Of a DNA stretch of 64,000 nt, positions 9,025 to 16,901 are shown in pieces; positions within the stretch are counted from its first letter, which is position 1; each line of letters begins with the position of its first letter. A program made the translations under genes and the position numbers. Source of the stretch: CALVUJ01 sp045119835. GTDB taxonomy: Bacteria; Bacillota_I; Bacilli_A; RFN20; DUOF01. The notes under the pieces were generated by a model. That model was not told where the DNA came from, did no database searches, and saw nothing but the letters and a program-made list of their open reading frames with translations. The stretch is from assembly GCA_045119835.1 (NCBI GenBank), contig JBGVED010000014.1, forward strand, positions 1 to 64,000, read 5' to 3'.

Positions 9025-9146
9025 ATATTATCCCTCTTTAAAAGTATACATTATTTGTAAGCATTAAAAAATAATTATAAAAGAAAAAAGCTCAATGAGC
9101 CTCATTCTTTACAAATAGATTCTTACAAACAAATTCTTCAGCTCGC
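9025..9146 (-). promoter_or_regulatory. hflX leader, candidate attenuator
   Basis: A promoter-like pair (TTGTTT at 9177-9182, 18-base spacer, TATAAT at 9153-9158) would start RNA near 9146, about 120 bases before hflX. The leader carries a hairpin plus T6 at 9084-9100. The segment 9109-9117 is complementary over 9 bases to 9052-9060, so alternative folds exist. A short frame starting ATGAGGCTCATT runs through the hairpin. Known antibiotic-responsive hflX leaders in Firmicutes make attenuation plausible, but no function is shown here. Confidence 0.4.
9084..9100 (-). terminator. Terminator-like hairpin in the hflX leader
   Basis: GCTC, loop ATT, GAGC, then six T. The stem is short, which suits a conditional terminator. 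Confidence 0.5.
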
Positions 9147-9180
9147 TCTATTATTATATGCAACCAACAAAAAGTAAAAC

Positions 9181-9204
9181 AAAAAATGACCTTTCGGCCA
9201 TTTT
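9181..9204 (-). terminator. Intrinsic terminator after rpsU
   Basis: ATGGCC/GGTCAT closed by a GAAA tetraloop and followed by TTTTTT on the minus strand. Confidence 0.88.
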
Positions 9205-9209
9205 ATAAA

Positions 9210-9389
9210 TTAATCTCTTCTTTTGTTCTTACGAGCTTCTAGTGATTTTAACTTACGTTTTACACCAGGCTTAACATAGAATTCGCGCTTCTTCACTGCA
9301 GCAAGAGTACCTGCCTTGGATACTGATCTTTTAAAACGACGTAATGCATCGTCCAAATTTTCATTATCGCGTACTGCTATTTTTGGCAT
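9210..9389 (-). CDS. rpsU: Small ribosomal subunit protein bS21
   Basis: A 59-residue basic protein that helps the 30S subunit start translation. The translation begins MPKIAVRDNENLDDALRRF and ends in a Lys/Arg-rich tail, as expected of bS21. The ATG at 9389 follows GGGAGGG at a normal distance. It is a single gene with a strong promoter and its own terminator. This gene is short enough to be missed by length-filtered gene finding. Confidence 0.95.
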   Translation of the reverse strand: MPKIAVRDNENLDDALRRFKRSVSKAGTLAAVKKREFYVKPGVKRKLKSLEARKNKRRD

Positions 9390-9431
9390 CTGTTTCCCTC
9401 CCTCTGAAGCAAATTAGCTAACCCATTTATG

Positions 9432-9460
9432 ATTATATAGAACTAGAATAAGAAAATCAA
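9432..9460 (-). promoter_or_regulatory. rpsU promoter
   Basis: TTGATT (9455-9460), a 17-base spacer and a perfect TATAAT (9432-9437), about 45 bases before the rpsU start. Confidence 0.7.
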
Positions 9461-9491
9461 TAAAAATTAATTATTTTGATAAAAAAAGTCA

Positions 9492-10163
9492 TTAATTTTC
9501 TTCGTTTTTTGCTTCTATTCCTTCTTTAACAATATTAATGCCACTTGAAGTTCCTATTCTATCTGCTCCTGCTAAAATAAATTCTTGAACTTGAGCTAAA
9601 GTTTTAATTCCTCCACTAGCCTTAATCTTTAGTTTATCTTTACAAACTTCCTTCATCATTCTAACATCTTCTACGTTCGCTCCACTAGTGCCATAACCAG
9701 TAGATGTCTTAACAAAGTCAACACCACATTCATAAACTAATTGACATGCTCTTAAAATTTCTTCTTTTGTTAAATAACATGTTTCAATAATAACTTTCAC
9801 TAAAGCTTTTTTATTGCATAAATCAACTATTTTAGCTAACTCTTTACCAACATAATTATATTTCTTATCTTTAAATTTAGAAATATTAAAAACTACATCA
9901 ATTTCATCAGCACCTTCACTAATAGCTTTTTTAGCCTCTAATAATTTAACTTTAGTATTATTAGCCCCCAAAGGAAATCCTATAACAGTACAAACTTTAA
10001 CATTACTGCCCTTCAGACATTTTTTAGCATATTTAACAAAACATGGATTAATACAAACACTAAAGAACTCATATTCCTTCGCTTCTTTACAAAGCTTTTT
10101 AATATCCTTCTCCACAGCATCAGCCTTTAGTAAAGTATGATCTATATAATTAGCATAATTCAT
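9492..10163 (-). CDS. deoC: Deoxyribose-phosphate aldolase
   Basis: Cleaves 2-deoxyribose-5-phosphate to glyceraldehyde-3-phosphate and acetaldehyde, downstream of phosphopentomutase in deoxynucleoside catabolism. This class I aldolase of 223 residues has the Schiff-base lysine in DFVKTSTGYG, a second conserved lysine in VKVIIETCYL and the segment EIDVVFN. It overlaps the end of mtaB by 14 bases and closes the operon that starts at 12638. Only a weak hairpin follows. Confidence 0.95.
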   Translation of the reverse strand: MNYANYIDHTLLKADAVEKDIKKLCKEAKEYEFFSVCINPCFVKYAKKCLKGSNVKVCTVIGFPLGANNTKVKLLEAKKAISEGADEIDVVFNISKFKDKKYNYVGKELAKIVDLCNKKALVKVIIETCYLTKEEILRACQLVYECGVDFVKTSTGYGTSGANVEDVRMMKEVCKDKLKIKASGGIKTLAQVQEFILAGADRIGTSSGINIVKEGIEAKNEEN

Positions 10164-11472
10164 CTACAATCTCCCCTTCCATTTCATAATCATTGTCTTT
10201 TTCTACTAATTTAGTTAACCTTACAGTTTTCATTTTATTGATATAATTAGAATTTCCTATACAATTTACTTTAATATAGTTTGACGTATACCCAGACAAC
10301 ACCTTACAATCATTATCGTAGATTTCAAACAAAACGTCAATTTTCTCATCAATAAATTTACTATAATATTCTTTACCCATTTCTTTAGACAACTTTATTA
10401 ATTCATTAACTCTTTTTTTCTTAATATTACCATTTATTTGATTTGGTAATTTGGATGCTACTGTTCCCTCTCTACTAGAAAAGGGAAATACATGTATTTT
10501 TGTAAAACCAATTTTTTTTATGTTTTCACAAGTTGTTTTAAAATCTTCATCACTCTCTCCAGGAAATCCCACAATAACATCTGTAGTTAAACTGCAATCT
10601 TTAAAATTTTTCTTTAACACTTCGCACCTTTCTACAAACTCGCTAATATTATATTTCCTATTCATTCTTTTTAAAGTATCATCACATCCTGATTGTAAAG
10701 GTACATGGAAATGATTCACAAACATTTTATTGCTCTTCATAATAGAGATTATTTTATCATTTAATTCATTTATTTCAATCGAAGAAATTCTAATTCTCTC
10801 TATTTTCACATTATTAGAAATATCTTTAAGTAAATCTTCGAATTTGTAATTTTTTAAATCGCAGCCATATTTACCAGTATGAATACCCGTTAATATTAAT
10901 TCTTTATATCCTTTTTTTGCCAAATTATTAGCTTCATTTATAATTAAATTTTTATCCTTAGACTTAATAGGTCCTCTAGTATAAGGAATAATACAATAAC
11001 TACAATAATTATCACAACCATCTTGAATTTTTAAATATGCTCTAGTATTGGAATAATAATCAATAACATTTAAATCTTCAAATTTATTAAAAGAAGAACT
11101 ATTTTCTACTAAAACTATTTGTTCTTTATTCAATAAATAAGCATCAACTAATTCTAATAATTTATTACGATACCTAGTTCCTATAACGATATTAACTCCC
11201 TCAATTTTTTTTACTTCCTCAGCTTTAACTTGACTATAACATCCCATAACGCACATTACTGCATTCTTATTTTCTTTTATTTCATGTCTAATTTTTTGTC
11301 TAGACTTGCTATCGCTAGTAGAAGTAACACTACAAGTATTAATAATTATTACATCTGGCTCATTATCGCTTCTTTCATAACCATTATTTTCAAAAACATT
11401 AGCTATAGCCTCAGATTCATAAGAATTAACTTTACATCCTAAAGTAACTATTTTAAATTTTTTCACAAACAT
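10150..11472 (-). CDS. mtaB: tRNA t6A37 methylthiotransferase MtaB
   Basis: Radical-SAM enzyme that adds the 2-methylthio group to t6A37 of ANN-decoding tRNAs. The N-terminal MTTase domain starts KIVTLGCKVNSYESEA, whose cysteine is a ligand of the auxiliary cluster (others in INTCSV and GCYSQ). The radical-SAM cluster is CDNYCSYCIIPYTRGP, and a TRAM-like C-terminal domain follows. GCKVN is typical of MtaB rather than MiaB. The start is uncertain: ATG 11472 is given, but ATG 11484 and GTG 11466 are possible; all overlap the rsmE end. Confidence 0.92.
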   Translation of the reverse strand: MFVKKFKIVTLGCKVNSYESEAIANVFENNGYERSDNEPDVIIINTCSVTSTSDSKSRQKIRHEIKENKNAVMCVMGCYSQVKAEEVKKIEGVNIVIGTRYRNKLLELVDAYLLNKEQIVLVENSSSFNKFEDLNVIDYYSNTRAYLKIQDGCDNYCSYCIIPYTRGPIKSKDKNLIINEANNLAKKGYKELILTGIHTGKYGCDLKNYKFEDLLKDISNNVKIERIRISSIEINELNDKIISIMKSNKMFVNHFHVPLQSGCDDTLKRMNRKYNISEFVERCEVLKKNFKDCSLTTDVIVGFPGESDEDFKTTCENIKKIGFTKIHVFPFSSREGTVASKLPNQINGNIKKKRVNELIKLSKEMGKEYYSKFIDEKIDVLFEIYDNDCKVLSGYTSNYIKVNCIGNSNYINKMKTVRLTKLVEKDNDYEMEGEIVDELC

Positions 11473-12193
11473 CACCACACTCATACATATAACTAATAAC
11501 GCTCATTAAAAACAAAGGAGCCGTTTCACTTCTTAAAATTCTCTTACCTAATGATATAACTTCAAATCCATTATCTATTAAATAATCAACTTCCCTTTGC
11601 TCAAAACCACCTTCAGGCCCTACTACTAAAGTAATACTATCTGCTTTTTGACTTAACAATCCAAATAGTTTATTACACCCTTCATCACTAACATCTTCAT
11701 AAGCAATTAAATTCAATTTAGACTTATAATTTAAAATAGTATCTTCATCACAAATCTTTTCAACCTTGACGCATTTATTTCTCTTTGATTGTTCACTAGC
11801 TTCCTTAGCAATCTTATTCCAACGCTCCAATTTTTTTCCTTCTTTATCTTTAGAAATAACACTAACACTTCTACTAGCAGCATATGGAACTATTGTACTA
11901 ACACCTAATTCAGTAGCTTTTTGAACAACAAATTCAAATTTGTCACCTTTAGGAAGCCCATATATTAAAGTAACATTACATTTAAGTTCATTATTAATAA
12001 ACGTTTCCCTTTTACATTCAATATTAATCTTACCATTATCAAACTTAACAAAACATTCATAAACAATTTCATTAAAAACGACGTACACTATATCATTATT
12101 TTTCATACGCATTACTCTCTCAATATGAAATAAATCTTGATCATCTAATACAAATCTATTATTAATTTTATCTTTAGCAAAATACTGTTGCAT
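11453..12193 (-). CDS. rsmE: 16S rRNA m3U1498 methyltransferase
   Basis: SPOUT-class methyltransferase acting on the 30S decoding region. It has an N-terminal PUA-like domain (LDDQDLFHIERVMRM), then the SPOUT knot motifs VVGPEGGF and LGKRILRSETA near the C-terminus. About 246 residues is normal. The start is set at ATG 12193; ATG 12199 is possible. In many Firmicutes rsmE sits beside dnaJ and prmA, while here it is with mtaB and deoC. Confidence 0.93.
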   Translation of the reverse strand: MQQYFAKDKINNRFVLDDQDLFHIERVMRMKNNDIVYVVFNEIVYECFVKFDNGKINIECKRETFINNELKCNVTLIYGLPKGDKFEFVVQKATELGVSTIVPYAASRSVSVISKDKEGKKLERWNKIAKEASEQSKRNKCVKVEKICDEDTILNYKSKLNLIAYEDVSDEGCNKLFGLLSQKADSITLVVGPEGGFEQREVDYLIDNGFEVISLGKRILRSETAPLFLMSVISYMYECGDVCEKI

Positions 12194-12245
12194 TCCCATC
12201 ACCACTTATATATTAACACAACTAAACAATATTTTAAATTTATAC

Positions 12246-12638
12246 CTAACATTTACATTGCTTTTTTAATTTATCTACTATTATATCAACAGACGAATCT
12301 AACATTTTATCTGTACACCTCTTCAAAAATACTATAAAATCAAGTAACTGATAACCGTTAAAATTAACACAAAAATTCTTTATACTCTTCTTTACATTCT
12401 CCCTGTCCATAAATAAATTAATTATCATTTCATTTTCAACTTTCCTCAAATAATAAAATTCATTTAAAACTACAGCTTTAAAAACATCTTTAGATAATTT
12501 TTTAAAAAAAAGATCTTTATCTAAATCAAGATCATCCCCAAAACAAAAATCAATATATTTATCTATTAATCGTATGCATTCTCGTAAATTATTATCAATA
12601 AAATTAACATATGCAAATTTTAACTCTAATCCATTCAT
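12246..12638 (-). CDS. Hypothetical protein, 130 residues
   Basis: Soluble, helical-looking protein starting MNGLELKFAYV at the ATG 12638, which has GGAGG a few bases upstream; the frame is open a little further back, but without a site. The sequence is rich in Leu, Lys, Asp and Phe and ends KKQCKC. I recognise no domain. It is the first gene of the rsmE-mtaB-deoC unit, 52 bases upstream of rsmE. Confidence 0.65.
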   Translation of the reverse strand: MNGLELKFAYVNFIDNNLRECIRLIDKYIDFCFGDDLDLDKDLFFKKLSKDVFKAVVLNEFYYLRKVENEMIINLFMDRENVKKSIKNFCVNFNGYQLLDFIVFLKRCTDKMLDSSVDIIVDKLKKQCKC

Positions 12639-12694
12639 AAATTTTCCTCCAACTACATACAAACATATATTATCATATTTACTAAATTTCCAAT

Positions 12695-12718
12695 AAAAAA
12701 AGAGCTCTTTTAGAGCCC
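12695..12718 (-). terminator. Intrinsic terminator after the hydrolase gene
   Basis: GGGCTCT, loop AAA, AGAGCTC, then TTTTTTT on the minus strand. Confidence 0.85.
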
Positions 12719-12742
12719 TTTTACCCTTAATATCTATGTTTA

Positions 12743-14893
12743 TTATAAAGATAATAAGTAAACTGCAGTATTAGCAATAGCTATCATAGTGAACAAGAAT
12801 GTATTGAAGAATGCACTTGTCCAAACATTATTTGTCTTTTCAGCAAACTTCTTAGCAAAAATTGCAGCGATTGCTAAAGAAGGTACAAGACCAAATAATA
12901 AGATTCCCTCAAGAGCTAAATTTGGAACAGCAGCAGTTCCAGTTAAGAACAATTTACCATATTGAAGTCCTAGGAATAATACTAAACCACCAATATTTAA
13001 TAATAATGCATAAACGTAACCTTTCCATCCTTTAACATCTTTTGTGTTTGCAGCAACAACAATACTGTTAATGAAATAGTAAATGAAATAAACTGGAACA
13101 TATTTCAAGAAAGTTACGAAATGATGCCATTTAAATGATTTAACTGCATATACCCATAATCTGAAGTCAGTATTGAATATCCATCCAATTAAGAATACAA
13201 CTAAATATAATCCTACAAATAAAATTATAGAAATTAATAAAGCCATTGCAACTTGAACAAAACTAGCTTTCAATCCATAACTAGCAATTGTAGCGCCTTC
13301 TCTTTTCTTTGCAGCGTAATGTACAATAGTAAGTACAAGAACAGAGATAGCAGCACTAATAATAGCCCAATAAGCGATAGTATTAGCTGTTGGAGCATTA
13401 AAGAAATAGCCAGTTGATAGTGAATTAACTACTTCTGTAGCAACAAATCTTAAAAGCAATGCAGCAGCACCAATAACAACTGCACCTTTAGTAATACCAG
13501 TTGCAACATTGCGTGCTTTTTCTTCATTTTCATCGCCTTTAACCATTCTTACAGCAGCATAAATCAACCAAGCAGCAACTGCAGCAAGAATACAAATACG
13601 AATTACGTATTCAGCTAAATCAACAAATGGAGTAAGTCCTGTTTTATAAATGAATTGTGGGAAGAACCAAGCAGGAATTATTGATGTAAATAATGCTACA
13701 AGAACTAAACCTACTTTCTTTCCTTTTTCTTTAACAACAGCAACCTCTTGTGTTTTTAAAGTTTCTTCTGTAGTTTCTTCAACTACTTCTTCTTTAACTT
13801 TTTCCTCTTCTTCAGTTTTAACTTTAGCAAAGAAAGGTACTTTTAATAATAAACTTAATGCAGGTACTACAGCAGCCATTAAAGCTATTAATGCAACACA
13901 TTCAAAAGCTTCTTTTAACCACCAAGTTTGAATACCTTTATCAGTTGTTTCAAAAGTATCACTTAATCCACTAGCTTCTAATTGATATGCAAAAGCACTT
14001 GCATAAAAATCTATCATATAAGAAGTTGTTTCAGTAGAGAAATGGTTCCAAGGGTGAGTTTCATTAGGAGTATAAATTACTCTTTGTCCACCAGCATAAT
14101 CATAAATTTTACCAGCTTCATACTCTTCACCTTCACCTAAATTAGTACCATTACCTAAAAATTGTTTACCTTGATCAGTTTCGATGTAATTTTTATAAGT
14201 AACTGTTTTTCCAGTTGATGAATCACTAGGATTTCCAAAGAATTCATCATAATGACCAATAATCATACCAGATGATCTTGAACCATATAATCCGATAATT
14301 GAAGCACTACTATATCTATAGTCAGCACCAACAGTTAAACTAACAGCAATTTTACGGTGACCTTGAGTAGCCATAGCCATTGTATCATACATAACTGCTA
14401 ATTCTGTAGAATAAGCACCCATTGAGTGACCACTTATACCAATCATACCATTACCATTAGCATCTTTTAATGTGTAATCTTGTTCATAAACATATTTAAC
14501 AGCATCCCACATTGATTGCATAAAGAAACTAAATGCACCAGGAGTTTCCCAAGTAGAACCACCATGATCATACATATCAAAAGCAAGAACTATATATCCT
14601 CTTTTTGACATTTCAATAGCAGGAGCATCTTGCATCTCCTTAGAATTTAAATATCCATGAGTTAAAACTATTACTGGACATGGATTATCCGCATCACACC
14701 CTTTAGGTGTATAAAGTAAACCTTCAATGTTACCATTATTTGTTTCAGTATCAAAATTAATTTTCTCAACTTTAACTGAATACATTGAAGTATTTGCCAT
14801 ATTAGCAAACAAACTAAAAACTAATACTACAACCATACAAAAACCAAGAGTCCATAATGGTTGTTTGAAAATTTTTCTTAGTATTTCCTTCAT
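12743..14893 (-). CDS. Alpha/beta hydrolase fused to a polytopic membrane domain
   Basis: A 716-residue protein. A signal-anchor helix (about 15-35) precedes an alpha/beta hydrolase domain with the oxyanion segment VIVLTHGYLNSKE, the nucleophile elbow SGHSMGAYS and a likely late histidine in ETHPWNHFS. About ten hydrophobic helices follow, with an acidic Glu/Lys-rich linker after the first. With the anchor in place, the hydrolase would lie outside the cell. Substrate unknown; the dienelactone-hydrolase/BAAT-like fold is the nearest I can name. The ATG at 14893 is preferred to 14902 because AAAGG is then properly spaced. Ala-codon use looks richer than in neighbours. Confidence 0.8.
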   Translation of the reverse strand: MKEILRKIFKQPLWTLGFCMVVVLVFSLFANMANTSMYSVKVEKINFDTETNNGNIEGLLYTPKGCDADNPCPVIVLTHGYLNSKEMQDAPAIEMSKRGYIVLAFDMYDHGGSTWETPGAFSFFMQSMWDAVKYVYEQDYTLKDANGNGMIGISGHSMGAYSTELAVMYDTMAMATQGHRKIAVSLTVGADYRYSSASIIGLYGSRSSGMIIGHYDEFFGNPSDSSTGKTVTYKNYIETDQGKQFLGNGTNLGEGEEYEAGKIYDYAGGQRVIYTPNETHPWNHFSTETTSYMIDFYASAFAYQLEASGLSDTFETTDKGIQTWWLKEAFECVALIALMAAVVPALSLLLKVPFFAKVKTEEEEKVKEEVVEETTEETLKTQEVAVVKEKGKKVGLVLVALFTSIIPAWFFPQFIYKTGLTPFVDLAEYVIRICILAAVAAWLIYAAVRMVKGDENEEKARNVATGITKGAVVIGAAALLLRFVATEVVNSLSTGYFFNAPTANTIAYWAIISAAISVLVLTIVHYAAKKREGATIASYGLKASFVQVAMALLISIILFVGLYLVVFLIGWIFNTDFRLWVYAVKSFKWHHFVTFLKYVPVYFIYYFINSIVVAANTKDVKGWKGYVYALLLNIGGLVLFLGLQYGKLFLTGTAAVPNLALEGILLFGLVPSLAIAAIFAKKFAEKTNNVWTSAFFNTFLFTMIAIANTAVYLLSL

Positions 14894-14902
14894 TTTTTTC
14901 AT

Positions 14903-15153
14903 CCTTTCTTTTTTTTGTTTTTAACTTTAATAATATATATTTCGAAACTAAATACAAGCAAATTTACTACTAAAAACTTCTAATAAATTCCTCCTTTTAC
15001 TATATTTCCCAAAAAGAATAAGTTTAAAACTTCTATTCACCAACCTTTCTTCACTATTCTTTTTCTTCAATAATCAAACTTTAAAACGTCATCTACATTT
15101 TCATTATATAAAAAGACTTTTTAAATAACAATAAAATGAAACAAAAATGAAAC
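14903..15153. other. Intergenic region without a visible gene
   Basis: This AT-rich stretch holds the upstream region of the hydrolase gene (TTGTAT with TATTAT at 16 bases is a weak promoter candidate near 14928-14956). I see no reading frame, repeat or stable hairpin in about 14985-15150. Confidence 0.5.
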
Positions 15154-15178
15154 AAAAAAAGGCGCTTTATAGCACCTT
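15154..15178 (-). terminator. Intrinsic terminator of the five-gene operon
   Basis: AAGGTGC, loop TATAAA, GCGCCTT (one T-G pair), then a T run on the minus strand. Confidence 0.88.
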
Positions 15179-15224
15179 TTAGTCATTTTTTATAAAATTT
15201 AGCATATATTAATAAACTAATATA

Positions 15225-16883
15225 TTATTTGCTATTCTTTTCAAGCAATATTTTCTTTCTTTTAGCTCTTTTTTCCTTATTAATCTTATTAAGCTCTTCA
15301 ACATTCTTTTCAATCTCTGAAACCCTAGATTCATAAGTTTTAATTTTCTTTTTGCATTTATCAATGGTTTGCTTCCACAAAACCTGATTCTTCTTAATTT
15401 CTTTAATTTCTTTTTTGTTTGCATCGACATTAACTTTATTTTTAATTTCTTGATTTAACATAAATATTGTACCAGCGCTTTTTTCGATATTACTGTTACA
15501 AATCTTAATCTTACTTTCCATTTCTTTAATTCTTGCTTCAACAACATATTTCTTATCACGAATTTTCTTAACCATCTTAGACTCTTGAGCAATAATTTCT
15601 TTTTCTTTATTTATTCTTGCTCTTCTCATCATTTCTTTACGTGATTCAGATTTTTGCTTCAATAAATCATCAATCTCTTGTTGTTTCAAACGAATATATT
15701 CTTGTTTTTCCTTCTCTATTTCCCTAAGTTCTAATTCCCTCTGCCTATTTTTTTCTTTAGTAATAGCAAGTTGTTGTTTTAAATATTCTTTTTCTTGAAT
15801 AAGCATTTCAAGAGTTTTTTCTTTATCTTTACCAAAAATATATGGATCTTCTTGATTCTCTATCTCTACTGTTTCATTATTATCCATAACCTTCTTTATT
15901 TTTCTTATTTTACTCTTCCTTATAATAAGATTAACAGATTTTTTCAAAGCTTCATTATACTTTTCATTATCTTTTTGACAAGCATCTACAGCAGCATACA
16001 TATACATCATTGCTTTATTCATCTTTCTTCTATACTTATCATTTAATTCGATAGGAATTTGCTCAACCCTAAAATCAAGAACCATTCCCTCATAATTACT
16101 AATATAATTCCATAAATGATAACAAATATTGTAGTTTGGTTCTTTTGTGATAATATTAGTTCTTTTTATCGCACCAACAATTGGCCTACAATCAGCTAAA
16201 GTTCTCATAAATTGACTACTATAAACCCTACCTAAAGTCCTTTTAATCCATGAAACCCTACGTAAAATTTCATCCATTTTCATAATATCATCTTTATTAA
16301 AGTTGTCCGTTACAACATCAAATTTCATTTCAAAATCAACTCTTGAATTCTTGACATTAAAACTTGTTTTATTTTTTAAAGAAGTAAGGGAAGAAAAATC
16401 AACATCATCTAAAAATTCACTAAACCTTCTATCAAAAAAAGTTACTAAATTCATAATCAAAGACTTAACAAAAATATTTTCATATAAAGCAATATTATCA
16501 TCTGACAAGCCAGTAAGAATACGGGTAGGAACAACCATACCTTCCTCATCTACTCTGCTTATTAAATGAGAATGACTAGATAAATGCTTTATTGAGGCAG
16601 TACCTGTTTTTTTTGCAAGCTCAACGGGTATAATTTCAAAATCAGTCTTTAAAAATTGTTTTGGTGCTCTAGTAATAATATCTAGAGCAACCAAGCCATC
16701 TTCAATTTTCTTTAAACACTCTTCATCACATTCCCTAATAACAACTTTAGTAATATGATCAACTTTTATATTTGCTTTATTAAACCCATTACTAAATATA
16801 GCATAAAAAGCATCATCTCTACCTAAATTATCATGTCTTCGGCTAAGTTTATCCCAAAATTTCTTAATAATATCAATAGACAT
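15225..16883 (-). CDS. DUF2357-like protein with long C-terminal coiled coil
   Basis: A 552-residue protein. The segment ALYENIFVKSLIMNLVTFF (132-150) resembles the DUF2357 signature of McrC-like partners of McrB-type ATPases, and the region to about 330 fits that kind of domain. From about 355 to 545 the sequence is almost continuous Lys/Glu-rich coiled coil. I do not see the D...ExK residues of the PD-(D/E)XK nuclease that normally follows DUF2357. It lies 19 bases downstream of the AAA+ gene, with a good GGAGG site. Probably the ATPase's partner protein rather than a restriction nuclease; the family call is moderate. Confidence 0.6.
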   Translation of the reverse strand: MSIDIIKKFWDKLSRRHDNLGRDDAFYAIFSNGFNKANIKVDHITKVVIRECDEECLKKIEDGLVALDIITRAPKQFLKTDFEIIPVELAKKTGTASIKHLSSHSHLISRVDEEGMVVPTRILTGLSDDNIALYENIFVKSLIMNLVTFFDRRFSEFLDDVDFSSLTSLKNKTSFNVKNSRVDFEMKFDVVTDNFNKDDIMKMDEILRRVSWIKRTLGRVYSSQFMRTLADCRPIVGAIKRTNIITKEPNYNICYHLWNYISNYEGMVLDFRVEQIPIELNDKYRRKMNKAMMYMYAAVDACQKDNEKYNEALKKSVNLIIRKSKIRKIKKVMDNNETVEIENQEDPYIFGKDKEKTLEMLIQEKEYLKQQLAITKEKNRQRELELREIEKEKQEYIRLKQQEIDDLLKQKSESRKEMMRRARINKEKEIIAQESKMVKKIRDKKYVVEARIKEMESKIKICNSNIEKSAGTIFMLNQEIKNKVNVDANKKEIKEIKKNQVLWKQTIDKCKKKIKTYESRVSEIEKNVEELNKINKEKRAKRKKILLEKNSK

Positions 16884-16901
16884 ATCCTTAACCTCCTATC
16901 A

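Noticed and set aside
15209..15430. Lys/Arg-rich minus-strand frame within the DUF2357-like gene
   Set aside because: It is the same Lys/Glu coiled-coil DNA read in a second frame and has no start signal.
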